A model generated the notes under the pieces. That model made no database searches. It was not told the origin of the DNA and was given only the letters and a program-made list of their open reading frames with translations. A DNA stretch of 64,000 nt from contig SFDZ01000017.1 in NCBI GenBank assembly GCA_004557405.1, positions 5,053 through 69,052 of the forward strand, written 5' to 3'. Every line of letters starts with the position of its first letter. The stretch's first letter is position 1. Shown piece after piece: positions 42,896 to 52,492 of this stretch. The position numbers were made by a program, and so were the translations under genes. Source of the DNA: Bacteroidales bacterium (lineage in GTDB: Bacteria; Bacteroidota; Bacteroidia; Bacteroidales; Paludibacteraceae).

Positions 42896-43480
42896 TTATT
42901 TAGTGCGCAGTTTGTTGATAATGGCAATCAGGTAGCCCAAGGCGATGAATGCGCCCGGTGCCAGCACAAATACCAACATGCCGTAGTTTTCGGGGTAGAG
43001 TGTTGCTCCGAACAATTTGCCCGTGCCGAGCAATTCGCGTACGGCGCCGAGCAGTGTCAGTGCCAAGGTAAAGCCAAGGCCGATGCCTGCACCATCGAGG
43101 AACGAAGCCCACGGATTGTTTTTAGCAGCAAACGCTTCGGCGCGGCCAAGGACGATGCAGTTGACCACAATCAGCGGAATGAACAAGCCCAAACTCTCGA
43201 ACAATGCAGGAAGATAAGCCTCCATGCACATTTGCAGAATGGTTACGAACGTGGCTATCACGACGATATAGGCCGGAATGTGCACTTTGTCGGGAATCAG
43301 TTTTTTCAGTAGCGAAATCACGACATTCGAGCAAATCAGAACAAACATGGTGGCCAATCCCATACTCATGCCGTTGATGGCCGATGTGGTGGTGCCGAGT
43401 GTGGGGCACATGCCCAGCAGCAGAACAAATGTCGGGTTTTCTTTGATGATGCCGTTGAGGAATATTTTCAGATTTTTCAT
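42896..43480 (-). CDS. rnfE: Rnf complex subunit E
   Basis: Homologue of RnfA in inverted membrane arrangement, six helices in 194 residues. The segments LLLGMCPTLGTTT and VNCIVLGRAEAFA carry the paired cysteines. I use the start MKNLKIF, whose ATG overlaps the rnfG stop by four bases (ATGA), instead of a start four residues upstream. Lies 36 bp before rnfA. Confidence 0.95.
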   Translation of the reverse strand: MKNLKIFLNGIIKENPTFVLLLGMCPTLGTTTSAINGMSMGLATMFVLICSNVVISLLKKLIPDKVHIPAYIVVIATFVTILQMCMEAYLPALFESLGLFIPLIVVNCIVLGRAEAFAAKNNPWASFLDGAGIGLGFTLALTLLGAVRELLGTGKLFGATLYPENYGMLVFVLAPGAFIALGYLIAIINKLRTK

Positions 43481-44262
43481 AGCGTATCGCATTTTTCGGG
43501 TTCAACAATGATGGTGTCGTGTGCGGGGCAGTGTACCGAATCGTGTTGCGGTTTGGGTGCCGGTTTGCGCACCGGTGCAGGTGTGGCGACTATTGTTTCG
43601 GGGAGTGCCGGCACCGAGTCGGCTGCGACCTTGGCGGCTGTCGTGTCGGTAGCGGTGGTGTCGATGGTGTGTGGGTGTGCCGATGCGCCGGAAAGCCCGT
43701 CGGCTTGCGGATTGCCGGCGTAGGCGTTGTAGGCGTTATGCACAGCCTGCAGAAAAGCACGCGAACTGATGGTGGCTGCCGTTATGGCATCGATGTCGCC
43801 GCCATCTTTGCTGACTGCGAACTTGACTTTTGCCGGATTCAGCCCGCGAATGTCCTGCTTGTTTTTGGCCGTTTTGAACCAATCGACCATTTTGGTGCCA
43901 AGTCCGGGTGTCTCGGCTTGTTCGAGTACCGAATAGTTGCAGATGTTTCCATCTGCATCGAATCCGACCATCAGTCGGATGGTGCCACCGAAGCCGTTGC
44001 CGGCAGTTTCGACAGCAGCGCCGACAAAGGTGTTGTCGTTGTAGGCGCGAACAACGGTCAACCCATTGACCGTTTCGGGCGCATCGGTGCGTGTGTATTC
44101 GGGCAGCACATCTTTAATGGCTTGCTCTTTCTTTTGCTCTTTGGCGAGGCTGATAGGCTCTTTGGTGATGGTGTACACCCAAGCCAGCGCACCGGCTGCC
44201 ACCAACGCTATCACTGTCAGCGACAGTGCCATGTTCAAAAAATTTGATTTCAATCGTTCCAT
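43477..44262 (-). CDS. rnfG: Rnf complex subunit G with extended C-terminus
   Basis: Periplasmic FMN-carrying subunit, 261 residues. One N-terminal membrane helix (about 10-32), then the FMN-binding domain with the flavinylation site in DAITAATISSRA (threonine). The last about 65 residues form an unusual tail rich in Thr, Ala, Pro and Val with two cysteines (VHCPAHD and EKCDTL), not part of the basic family. RnfE overlaps at the 3' end. Confidence 0.93.
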   Translation of the reverse strand: MERLKSNFLNMALSLTVIALVAAGALAWVYTITKEPISLAKEQKKEQAIKDVLPEYTRTDAPETVNGLTVVRAYNDNTFVGAAVETAGNGFGGTIRLMVGFDADGNICNYSVLEQAETPGLGTKMVDWFKTAKNKQDIRGLNPAKVKFAVSKDGGDIDAITAATISSRAFLQAVHNAYNAYAGNPQADGLSGASAHPHTIDTTATDTTAAKVAADSVPALPETIVATPAPVRKPAPKPQHDSVHCPAHDTIIVEPEKCDTL

Positions 44263-44291
44263 GTTATATATAATATGGTGTATTTCTTGTT

Positions 44292-45275
44292 TTATTGTTT
44301 TTTCACTTTGACTTTTTCACCAAAACGTTTCGGCTTGATATAATGGTTGAGCAACGGCGTTACGGCGTTCATTATCAGAATGGCAAACGACATGCCTTCG
44401 GGATAGGCGCCCCATGTGCGAATAATTACGGTGAGCAGGCCGATGCAGACGCCATATACAAGTTGTGAACGCGGATTCATGGGCGATGTGGCGTAGTCGG
44501 TGGCCATGAAGATGGCGCCGAGCAGCAAACCGCCGGTCAACAGATGGATTTCGCACGAGACATACACTTCGGGATTGATGGCGTGCAAAATAGCCGTGAA
44601 TGCGGCCACAGTGCCGAGTATGCTCACCGGAATGTGCCAAGTGATGGTGCGCGTGGCCAACAGATAAATGCCGCCTATCAGTAGGGCGATGGCGCAAACT
44701 TCGCCCATCGAGCCGCCTATGCTACCTATCAGCAAATCGAGTGTTTGCGGCAGTTCGCCGATGTGTCCTTTTATCAGTGCAAGCGGCGTGGCGGCGGTTT
44801 CGGCATCGATGTACGAAGCCGACAGCCCCCAACGACCTAATGGACGTGGCCATGTGGTCATTTCGACAGGGAATGAAATCAGCAGAAAGACGCGGCCGAC
44901 CAATGCAGGGTTGAATGGGTTGTTGCCGAGCCCGCCGAACGACATTTTGCCAATGCCGATGGCTACCAATGCGCCAATGACTACCATCCAAAGCGGCAGA
45001 TTCGATGGCAGATTGAAGGCCAAAAGCAGACCGGTAACGACTGCCGACAGGTCGCAAATGGTCGTTTTGCCTTTCAGCAGGAAACGCTGAATCAGGTATT
45101 CGAACAGTACGCAGGCTGCCACCGATGTAACACTGACGAGGAGTGCGCCGAGTCCGAAATAGAATAGCGATGCCAGATAGGCCGGAGCAAGTGCAATGAG
45201 CACATGCATCATGGTTTGTTGCACGGAGTTCGCTTTGTGCGCGTGCGGTGCGGGAGAAACTATAAAATTACTCAT
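44292..45275 (-). CDS. rnfD: Rnf complex subunit D
   Basis: Membrane subunit with covalently bound FMN, eight or so helices in 327 residues. The segment IDAETAATPLALIKG contains the threonine expected to bind FMN. Segments SAVVTGLLLAFNLP and GGLGNNPFNPALVGR are typical for RnfD/NqrB. It is 29 bp before rnfG and 36 bp after rnfC. Confidence 0.95.
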   Translation of the reverse strand: MSNFIVSPAPHAHKANSVQQTMMHVLIALAPAYLASLFYFGLGALLVSVTSVAACVLFEYLIQRFLLKGKTTICDLSAVVTGLLLAFNLPSNLPLWMVVIGALVAIGIGKMSFGGLGNNPFNPALVGRVFLLISFPVEMTTWPRPLGRWGLSASYIDAETAATPLALIKGHIGELPQTLDLLIGSIGGSMGEVCAIALLIGGIYLLATRTITWHIPVSILGTVAAFTAILHAINPEVYVSCEIHLLTGGLLLGAIFMATDYATSPMNPRSQLVYGVCIGLLTVIIRTWGAYPEGMSFAILIMNAVTPLLNHYIKPKRFGEKVKVKKQ

Positions 45276-45311
45276 GCTGTTTTTATGCTTTTGTTTTGAT
45301 GTGTTGTCAAC

Positions 45312-46652
45312 TTATTTTTTCGCATTGCGGGCACGAATGATGCCGCCGACGGTGGCTTTGCCCAACCGTACATAGTCGAGCAGCGGTTGGTAACTCGGAC
45401 ACGAGAACAAACAGCAGCCGCATTCGATGCAGTCCATTATTTTGTTGTGTTCCATCTCGTCCCAACGTTTTTGCTCGGCCAATCGTATCAGCAGATATGG
45501 TTCCAAGCCCATAGGGCAGGCTTCGACGCATTGTCCGCAGCGCATGCAGTTCTGTGGCTCGCGCCGCACTGATTCGGCGGCCGGAATCATCAGCAGTCCC
45601 GATGTGCGTTTGTGCGCCGGCATGTTGGTGTTTTGCATGGCGCGTCCCATCATGGGGCCGCCGGCCACAATTTTGCCGGTGTCGTCGGGGATGCCGCCGG
45701 CTGCCTCGATAACATCTTGCAGCGGCGTACCAAATCGTACCAAATAGTTGCCGGGGCGTTTTACGCTTTTGCCCGTCACGGTCATAACGCGTTCGATGAG
45801 CGGTTTGTTCTTTTGCACGGCTTCGTAAACGGCAAACACCGTTGCCACGTTGTCCACTACGGCTCCAACCGATATGGGCAGTGCGCCGCTTGGCACTTGT
45901 CGGCCGATGGTGGCGTCGATGAGTTGTTTTTCGCCGCCTTGCGGATAGCGCAACTTCAGCGGGCACACTTCGATGCCGAAGTGGCGGTCGGCCATTTTTT
46001 TGAATAGTTCGATGGCGTCGCGTTTGTTGTTTTCGATGCCGATGATGGCGCGTTCTATTTTCAGCGCCCGTTTCAGCAGCGATATGCCGATGAAAATCTC
46101 TTCGGCATGTTCCAGCATCAAACGGTGGTCGCAGGTGAGGTATGGTTCGCACTCTACGGCGTTCACTATCAGCACTTCAGCTTGGCAGCCCGGAGGTGGC
46201 ATCAGTTTGACGTGTGTTGGGAAACAGGCTCCGCCCAATCCGACGATGCCGGCATCTTTGATTTTTTCGATTATCTGTTCGGGTTCCAGTTTGCAGATGC
46301 GGTTGATGTCGGGTGTGCGGTCGATGGTCTCGAGCCATTCGTCGCCATCGCCTTCGGCTTCGATGTAGATGGCCGGCATGGGCATGCCCCAGGCATCGGT
46401 GGCGGTGTCGATTTTGGTTATCGTACCCGAAATTGGTGCATGTATGTTGGCCGACATGAACGAGGCTGCTTGTGCAATCAGTTGTCCTACTTTCACATGG
46501 TCGCCTTTCTCGACGATGGGTTGCGCCGGTGCACCGATGTGTTGGCTCAGCGGAACGATGGCTTGTTTGGGCAGCGGCAATGTTTCGATGGCATTGCCTG
46601 CCGACAATTTGTTGTCGTGTGGATGAACTCCACCTATTCTAAATGTTTTCAT
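45312..46652 (-). CDS. rnfC: Rnf complex subunit C
   Basis: Peripheral NADH-binding subunit with FMN and two 4Fe-4S clusters, 446 residues. Glycine-rich nucleotide-binding region (GLGGACFPTHVKL, about 135), the SLBB-like region, and ferredoxin-type motifs CMRCGQCVEACPMG and CIECGCCLFSCPSY near the C-terminus. Starts 17 bp after rnfB. Length matches the family. Confidence 0.95.
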   Translation of the reverse strand: MKTFRIGGVHPHDNKLSAGNAIETLPLPKQAIVPLSQHIGAPAQPIVEKGDHVKVGQLIAQAASFMSANIHAPISGTITKIDTATDAWGMPMPAIYIEAEGDGDEWLETIDRTPDINRICKLEPEQIIEKIKDAGIVGLGGACFPTHVKLMPPPGCQAEVLIVNAVECEPYLTCDHRLMLEHAEEIFIGISLLKRALKIERAIIGIENNKRDAIELFKKMADRHFGIEVCPLKLRYPQGGEKQLIDATIGRQVPSGALPISVGAVVDNVATVFAVYEAVQKNKPLIERVMTVTGKSVKRPGNYLVRFGTPLQDVIEAAGGIPDDTGKIVAGGPMMGRAMQNTNMPAHKRTSGLLMIPAAESVRREPQNCMRCGQCVEACPMGLEPYLLIRLAEQKRWDEMEHNKIMDCIECGCCLFSCPSYQPLLDYVRLGKATVGGIIRARNAKK

Positions 46653-46669
46653 ATTGTTTCAGTCGATTT

Positions 46670-47545
46670 TTAGGCTTGTGATGTTTCTGTTTGAGCAGTA
46701 ACGGCCGGCTGTTCGTCGATCGGTTTGCGTGGCGGAAAGTTTGGCGCGTGAATGGCACCTGTGGGGCATGCGGCTTCGCACTTGCGGCACAAACGACATT
46801 TTGTATAGTCGATGTAGGCCACATTGTTTTCGACGACGATGGCATCGAAAGCGCACTCTTTGACGCATTTGCCGCAACCGATGCAGGCGGCTTTGCAGGC
46901 TTTGCGCGCCACACCGCCTTTGTCCTTGTTGACGCACGATACGAATATGCGGCGATTTTTCGGACCTTTTTTGCGCAGTTCGATGATGTTTTTCGGGCAG
47001 GCTTTTGCACAGGCACCGCAGGCCGTACACTTGTCGTCATCGACTTCGGGCAGCCCTGTCTCGGGATTCATGTGTATGGCGCCGAATTGGCAGGCTGCCA
47101 CACAGTCGCCACAACCAAGACAGCCGTAGCGACAGCCGGTCTCGCCGGCATACAGATTGTGCATGATGATGCACGAACGTGTGCCGTTGTATTGCGATGT
47201 TTTCGGACGATTGGCACACGAACCGTTGCAGCGCACTACGGCGACTAAGGCATCGCCGGCGGCTACTTCGATGCCCAAAATGGCACCTACTTGCGACATG
47301 GTGGCATCGCCGCCAACTGGACAACGCAGGCCTTCCAAATTGCCGGCCTTGACACAGGCTTCGGCAAAACCACGACAACCGGGCTTGCCGCAACCGCCGC
47401 AGTTGGCGCCGGGCAATACCGCTTCTATCCGGTCGATGCGCGGGTCTTCGTTCACTTTGAATGTTTGTGCCACGACGTACAGAATGATGGCCGCCAAACA
47501 GCCGATTCCGCCCAGCACGGCGAGTGAAATGATAATGGTGTTCAT
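46670..47545 (-). CDS. rnfB: Rnf complex subunit B (ferredoxin-type)
   Basis: Entry point for electrons from reduced ferredoxin, 291 residues. An N-terminal membrane helix is followed by the 4Fe-4S domain (GANCGGCGKPGCRGFAEAC...RC). Four further ferredoxin motifs follow: CLGCGDCVAAC, CTACGACAKAC, CIGCGKCVKEC and CRLCRKCEAAC. Lies 30 bp after rseC. Confidence 0.96.
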   Translation of the reverse strand: MNTIIISLAVLGGIGCLAAIILYVVAQTFKVNEDPRIDRIEAVLPGANCGGCGKPGCRGFAEACVKAGNLEGLRCPVGGDATMSQVGAILGIEVAAGDALVAVVRCNGSCANRPKTSQYNGTRSCIIMHNLYAGETGCRYGCLGCGDCVAACQFGAIHMNPETGLPEVDDDKCTACGACAKACPKNIIELRKKGPKNRRIFVSCVNKDKGGVARKACKAACIGCGKCVKECAFDAIVVENNVAYIDYTKCRLCRKCEAACPTGAIHAPNFPPRKPIDEQPAVTAQTETSQA

Positions 47546-47575
47546 ACGTTTGATTTGAGTGTTGATTATTTTGCG

Positions 47576-48001
47576 TTAATTACTTTTTTTCTTGATGACA
47601 AAACGAAATGCGGCTGCCATACGATGGCGCAATGCCGCCAAAATGCCATAATAGGGCACAAGCACTGCCAATGCGCCAAGTCCGGCTACGATGTCGTTCG
47701 GCACAAAGTGGCGCACAGCGAACGGCACGCCCAACAATAAACAAAATGGCACCACAAAGGCAAAAAACACGGCTTTTAACCCCATCGATGTGGTGCCGGT
47801 AACGACAACTTGGTCGCCAAGTGTTACCGAATCGGTGTCGGTTGGTCGCTCGGCTTCGATAATTTTTTCGACAGCTTCCGACGCGGTACACAAACCTTTT
47901 GCATGGCACATGGCACACGCCGATTGCTGCGTAATGCGCACATACACACGCTTGTCGTCGATGCGGATGACGGTACCTTCGTGTTCGATTTGGTCGGTCA
48001 T
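47576..48001 (-). CDS. rseC: SoxR-reducing system RseC family protein
   Basis: A 141-residue membrane protein found as the first gene of the rnf operon in Bacteroidales. I start at MTDQIEHEGTV; a longer reading by 15 residues lacks support. The N-terminal domain has a Cys-rich patch (CAMCHAKGLC), followed by two membrane helices (about 75-95 and 100-118). It is thought to help maintain or modulate Rnf or SoxR redox state. Confidence 0.9.
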   Translation of the reverse strand: MTDQIEHEGTVIRIDDKRVYVRITQQSACAMCHAKGLCTASEAVEKIIEAERPTDTDSVTLGDQVVVTGTTSMGLKAVFFAFVVPFCLLLGVPFAVRHFVPNDIVAGLGALAVLVPYYGILAALRHRMAAAFRFVIKKKSN

Positions 48002-48047
48002 TTTGTCGGTTTTGTGTACTTCGATACCTATTTTTTGAAATCGCACG

Positions 48048-48055
48048 CAAAATTA
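48048..48055 (-). promoter_or_regulatory. Promoter -7 box of rseC-rnf-aroB-dapB-lepB
   Basis: TAATTTTG on the minus strand, 46 bp before the rseC start. A GTTG at 48077-48080 (21 nt away) may act as a weak -33. Confidence 0.45.
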
Positions 48056-48068
48056 CAAATAAAATCGT

Positions 48069-48076
48069 TAACTTTG
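48069..48076 (+). promoter_or_regulatory. Promoter -7 box of the GH3 cassette
   Basis: TAACTTTG, about 80 bp before the first GH3 start, back to back with the rseC -7 box only 13 bp away. No good -33 was found. Confidence 0.45.
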
Positions 48077-48155
48077 CAACGTTTTTTGTAAAAATTGTGT
48101 CCGATGTCGGTACGCAGTTTTTGCGAGAACCTTTTTGTACCTAAAACATAATCTT

Positions 48156-49856
48156 ATGAAAGAAAAACCATCTTTTAATTCTTATTTGGCAACGGCGCTT
48201 TTGTCGATTGCAGGCAGTATTCAATATGGCAAACTGAAAAAGGCATCGCGCAATCCGCGCAAGGCCAGCGAACAGACGCTGCGCCGTATTTTACGCAACG
48301 GTAAGGACACGGAATATGGTCGTTTGCACGATTTCGACTACATTCTGGCAGCCAAAGACGATGTGGAACTCTATCGCCGGTATGCCGAAAAGGTGAAAGT
48401 GTCCGACTACGAGGATTTTCGACCATTTATCGAACGCCACAAAAATGGCGAGGCCGATGTGCTGGTTCCGGGACATCCTTATATGTATGCCACCACCAGC
48501 GGCACAACGTCGGAACCGAAATGGGTGCCCATTACCGATGTATATCTGAAAAATGTGTATGGCAAAATGACCAAAGTGTGGCTCTACAACTTTATCAAAA
48601 ACCGCCCGCATGTGTTCTACGGGCCGATTGTGAGCATCGTTGGTAAGGTCATCGAAGGCTATGCACCCGACGGCACGGTGTTTGGGTCGGTGTCGGGCGT
48701 AACGCAGCGCGACTGCCCGAAGTTCGTCAAAAAACTCTATACCGCTCCGGCCGAAGTGTTCACCATTGCCGACTACCACGCACGTTACTACGCCATCATG
48801 CGTTTGGGCATCGAACACGATACGCACTTGGTGGTAACGGCCAATCCATCGACTATTGTCGAGATGCAGAACAACGTGAACGAATACTTCGACGACTACT
48901 GCAACGATATCGAACACGGAACCATGTCGGCCAAAGTGAATATACCCGACGATGTGCGCAAAGCCTTGGTGCCATACCTGAAACCAAATCCCGAACGCGC
49001 CGCCGAATTGCGCGCACTGAAAGCCCAATACGGCACCGTGCTGCCCAAACATTATTGGCCGAATATGCAGATTCTGAACACTTGGAAATGCGGCAATACG
49101 CAGGTCTATCTCGATAAATTCAAAGACTCGTTCCCCGAAAGCATGTTGCATCAGGAGTTTGGCTATTTCTCCACCGAATGCCGTTTCGGTTTGGTGCTCG
49201 ACGATACCAACTACACGGTGATGTTCCCGCACTATCATTATTACGAGTTTGTGGCCGAAGACGAAATCGAAAGCGAAAACCCGCACTTCCTGCAACTGCA
49301 CGAACTCGAACAAGGTAAACGCTATTGCCCGTATGTAACGACCTTTGCCGGCTTGTATCGCTACAATATGAACGATTTGGTGGAAGTGGCTACACCGTTC
49401 CTGAATACGCCGCGCGTGTTCCTGATTCAGAAAATAAACGGTATTGTAACCATGACGGGCGAAAAATTGCACGAACGCCAATTCATCGCAGCCGTGAAAG
49501 CCGCCGAAGAGGCCATCGGTCGCCAGACCAAATTTTTCGTCGGATTTGCCGACCTCGAACAATCGGCCTACCATTTCTATTACGAATTTGCCGACCAAAA
49601 CACCACGCAAGCCGACGCCGAAGCCTTTACGGCCGTCGTCGATGAAAACCTCAAAAAAATGAACATCGAATACGAGGCCAAACGCGCATCGTTCCGCGTG
49701 AAAGACCCGATAACACATCGTCTGGTCGAACAATCGTTCGAAAAGTTCAAGGCCGCTTGCATTGCCGAAGGTGCCCGCGACGGACAATTCAAAATGAATC
49801 TGCTGATGCAGGACGAAAAACGCCATGCCAAATTCAAAGCGTTGGTCGTCGATTGA
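48156..49856 (+). CDS. GH3-family acyl-acid-amido synthetase-like protein 1
   Basis: ANL-superfamily enzyme, 566 residues, related to plant GH3 auxin-conjugating enzymes that adenylate a carboxylic acid and join it to an amino acid. I start at MKEKPSF. ATP-binding motif YATTSGTTSEPKW (about 113-124), the YRYNMNDLVEV and GIVTMTGEKLHERQF motifs are clear. No membrane segment or signal is seen, so it is cytosolic. Bacterial members lack assigned substrates. It is followed by a second GH3 gene (94 bp gap), a HAD hydrolase and an acyltransferase. Confidence 0.88.
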   Translation: MKEKPSFNSYLATALLSIAGSIQYGKLKKASRNPRKASEQTLRRILRNGKDTEYGRLHDFDYILAAKDDVELYRRYAEKVKVSDYEDFRPFIERHKNGEADVLVPGHPYMYATTSGTTSEPKWVPITDVYLKNVYGKMTKVWLYNFIKNRPHVFYGPIVSIVGKVIEGYAPDGTVFGSVSGVTQRDCPKFVKKLYTAPAEVFTIADYHARYYAIMRLGIEHDTHLVVTANPSTIVEMQNNVNEYFDDYCNDIEHGTMSAKVNIPDDVRKALVPYLKPNPERAAELRALKAQYGTVLPKHYWPNMQILNTWKCGNTQVYLDKFKDSFPESMLHQEFGYFSTECRFGLVLDDTNYTVMFPHYHYYEFVAEDEIESENPHFLQLHELEQGKRYCPYVTTFAGLYRYNMNDLVEVATPFLNTPRVFLIQKINGIVTMTGEKLHERQFIAAVKAAEEAIGRQTKFFVGFADLEQSAYHFYYEFADQNTTQADAEAFTAVVDENLKKMNIEYEAKRASFRVKDPITHRLVEQSFEKFKAACIAEGARDGQFKMNLLMQDEKRHAKFKALVVD

Positions 49857-49950
49857 TGACTAACGCTTGCCGTGGCAAAACAGCGGACACCAAGAATAAT
49901 GTTGCACGCAGAATGTGCTGTGTGAATTTTTTATACAAAAACGAAGCGTT

Positions 49951-51837
49951 ATGGCACTGAAAAAGCCCTATATCGATGCAACCGGGAAAGCATTGCCGTA
50001 TCCCTATTTGATTAACACGATGTTGTGTCTTGTAGGAGGGTCGCAAACCATTCGGCTGAACTTTTGGAGCAAGCATCCGCGACACGCTGCCGAGAAAACC
50101 TTACGCGACATTTTGAACATTTCGCGCGATACGGCTTATGGGCGTGAGCATCATTTCGATGTCATTCTCTCGGCTACCAATGCCGACGACTTGTTTCGGC
50201 TCTATCGAAAGTATGTGCCTGTGAACGATAGTTTTGAAACACTGCGTCCGTATGTCGAGCGACACAAAAATGGCGAAGAAAATGTGCTTTTCCCCGGCAA
50301 ACCGGATATGTATGCCACCACATCGGGCACCACCTCCGAACCCAAATGGATACCGATGACACACAAATACCTCAAAGATGTGTATGGCAAAATGTCGCAC
50401 ATCTGGACGTGGAACTTTGTGCGGCATCGCAACCGCATCTTTGGCGGACACATTTTCCCGATTGTTGGCAAGGAGGTCGAAGGCTATGCGCCCGACGGCA
50501 CGTTGTTCGGGTCGGTGAGCGGCGTGTTGGTGCGCGACATCCCGCCTGTCATCAAAAAACACTACACCGCACCGGCTTCGGTAATGTCGATAGGCGATTA
50601 TGCCGCACGCAACTACACGCTGATGCGCCTCGCACTGCAACATCGCGATGTAACGCTTTGGGCTACGGCCAACCCATCGACCATACTCGAACTGATGCGC
50701 ACCGTGGACGAATTTGCCGATCGACTGATAACAGACATCGAACAAGGCACTTTGGATGCTGACTTCGATATTCCGCAACCGATTCGCACCGAATTGGAAG
50801 CCTACATGTCGCCACGCCCCGAACGCGCCGACGAACTGCGGCAAATTCGGCAACAACACAGCAAATTGCTCCCGAAACACTATTGGCCGTGGTTGCAATA
50901 CCTCTCCACATGGAAATGCGGCAACACCAAAATCTATATGGAAAAGTATTTGGACGCCTTCGATTGGGACCGGACTTTTTATCAGGAATTGGGCTACATT
51001 GCCACCGAATGTCGATTCGGCTTCGCACTCGACGACACCAACGAGTCGGTACTTTTCCCGCAATTCCACTACTACGAATTTGTGGCCGAAGACGAGTTGG
51101 ACAGCACCGACAAACATTTTCTGCAAATCTACGAGTTGGAACAGGGAAAACGTTATTGCGCCTACGTTACCACTTATTCGGGACTATTTCGCTACAATAT
51201 GAACGACTTGGTCGAAGTGGGCGGAAAATACTACAACACGCCAACAGTGCACATGGTGTCAAAAGTCAACGGCATTGTGTCGATGACGGGCGAAAAACTC
51301 TACGAACCGCAGTTTATCGAAGCGGTGCACGAGGCCGAAAAAGAGACCGGCATCAAAACCAAATTCTTTGTCGGTTTTGCCGATGTCGATGAATCGTGCT
51401 ATCACTTCTACTACGAATTCGACGACGAACGGATAGGGCAGCAAGAAGCCGACGATTTTACCAAAGTGGTCGATCAAAAATTAGCCGCCATCAACATCGA
51501 GTACGAGGCAAAACGGGCTTCGTTCCGCCTGCACGAACCCAAAGCACACATTTTGCTCAGCAATGCGTATGCACGGTTCAAAGCGGCCTGTCTGCAAGAC
51601 GGTTTTCGCGATGGACAATTCAAATTCAACCTGTTGATGCAGGACGAAAAACGCCGCCGAAAATTCAGCCTGATTGAACGCCTCGAAACCGGCTACGACC
51701 GCTTGACGGCGCGCATCATCGAACGTGCCGATGTGATAGACGACCGCATAACGGCACGCCGCGCTCGTCGCGCACAGCGCCGATTGGCACGCCGCACTCG
51801 TCGTCAGGAACGCAGTAACAAACGCCGCGATTCGTAA
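49951..51837 (+). CDS. GH3-family acyl-acid-amido synthetase-like protein 2
   Basis: Paralogue of the preceding protein, 628 residues, same motifs (YATTSGTTSEPKW, YNMNDLVEV, GIVSMTGEKLYEPQF) and a similar start MALKKPYID; I prefer it to an upstream in-frame start. It differs by a strongly basic C-terminal tail of about 45 residues (TARRARRAQRRLARRTRRQ) that could bind nucleic acid or acidic membranes. Only 13 bp before the HAD gene, so it is co-transcribed. The tail is absent from the first copy. Confidence 0.88.
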   Translation: MALKKPYIDATGKALPYPYLINTMLCLVGGSQTIRLNFWSKHPRHAAEKTLRDILNISRDTAYGREHHFDVILSATNADDLFRLYRKYVPVNDSFETLRPYVERHKNGEENVLFPGKPDMYATTSGTTSEPKWIPMTHKYLKDVYGKMSHIWTWNFVRHRNRIFGGHIFPIVGKEVEGYAPDGTLFGSVSGVLVRDIPPVIKKHYTAPASVMSIGDYAARNYTLMRLALQHRDVTLWATANPSTILELMRTVDEFADRLITDIEQGTLDADFDIPQPIRTELEAYMSPRPERADELRQIRQQHSKLLPKHYWPWLQYLSTWKCGNTKIYMEKYLDAFDWDRTFYQELGYIATECRFGFALDDTNESVLFPQFHYYEFVAEDELDSTDKHFLQIYELEQGKRYCAYVTTYSGLFRYNMNDLVEVGGKYYNTPTVHMVSKVNGIVSMTGEKLYEPQFIEAVHEAEKETGIKTKFFVGFADVDESCYHFYYEFDDERIGQQEADDFTKVVDQKLAAINIEYEAKRASFRLHEPKAHILLSNAYARFKAACLQDGFRDGQFKFNLLMQDEKRRRKFSLIERLETGYDRLTARIIERADVIDDRITARRARRAQRRLARRTRRQERSNKRRDS

Positions 51838-51850
51838 AAAAAACTGTATT

Positions 51851-52489
51851 ATGACGACTTCACTCAATCATCTGCTGACCGACGACGTGCAGGCCGTGGT
51901 GCTCGACCTCGATGGCACGCTGTACGACAAACGGCACATTGCACGCCGTTTGGTGCTGCACCATTTGTGCGCGTTGTCGTTGCTGGCGGCCGAACAGACA
52001 ACACGCAAACGCCTCAAAGGACAACATTTCGGTTCCGAAGAAGCTTTCTACGAAAACTTTTTCCGACAAATGTCGCGGGCGCACCTCTACACAGCGCGCG
52101 TGGCTCGATGGTGGTATTTCCGACGCTACATGCCATCGATGATTCAGATTATTCGTCGCAACTATCGCCTGAATGCGTGGGTCGAACCGCTGATATTGGC
52201 TTGTCGCGAACGCCATATTCGCGTGGCTGTCTATTCCGATTATGGCTGCGTGTCCGAAAAACTCGCGGCGCTGGGACTGCGTGCCGAAATGTTCGACGTG
52301 GCGGTGTCGGCGCCGGAATTGGGCGGGCTGAAACCTGCTCCCGAAAGCGCTGCCCGTGTGGTCGATAGGCTTGGCGTGAAAGCCGCACAATGCCTCTTCG
52401 TCGGCGACAGGGACGACACCGATGGCGCTAGTGCAAGGGCGGTTGGCGCAGATTTTTTCTTAATAAAATGGATAGGTTATAAAAGATAA
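51851..52489 (+). CDS. HAD-superfamily hydrolase
   Basis: A 212-residue phosphatase-like protein. DLDGTL (Asp19 nucleophile, Asp21 acid/base), helical cap (about 25-105), motif II (AVYSDYG), a lysine in GGLKPAPES (motif III) and FVGDRDDTDGASARAVGAD (motif IV). 3 bp before the acyltransferase. The substrate is unknown; the neighbours suggest a phosphate ester in a lipid-related or acyl-conjugate pathway. Confidence 0.9.
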   Translation: MTTSLNHLLTDDVQAVVLDLDGTLYDKRHIARRLVLHHLCALSLLAAEQTTRKRLKGQHFGSEEAFYENFFRQMSRAHLYTARVARWWYFRRYMPSMIQIIRRNYRLNAWVEPLILACRERHIRVAVYSDYGCVSEKLAALGLRAEMFDVAVSAPELGGLKPAPESAARVVDRLGVKAAQCLFVGDRDDTDGASARAVGADFFLIKWIGYKR

Positions 52490-52492
52490 AAT

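Noticed and set aside
48291..49826. Minus-strand open frame (511 residues) opposite the first GH3 gene
   Set aside because: Antisense shadow with His/Phe-rich low complexity, no family motifs.
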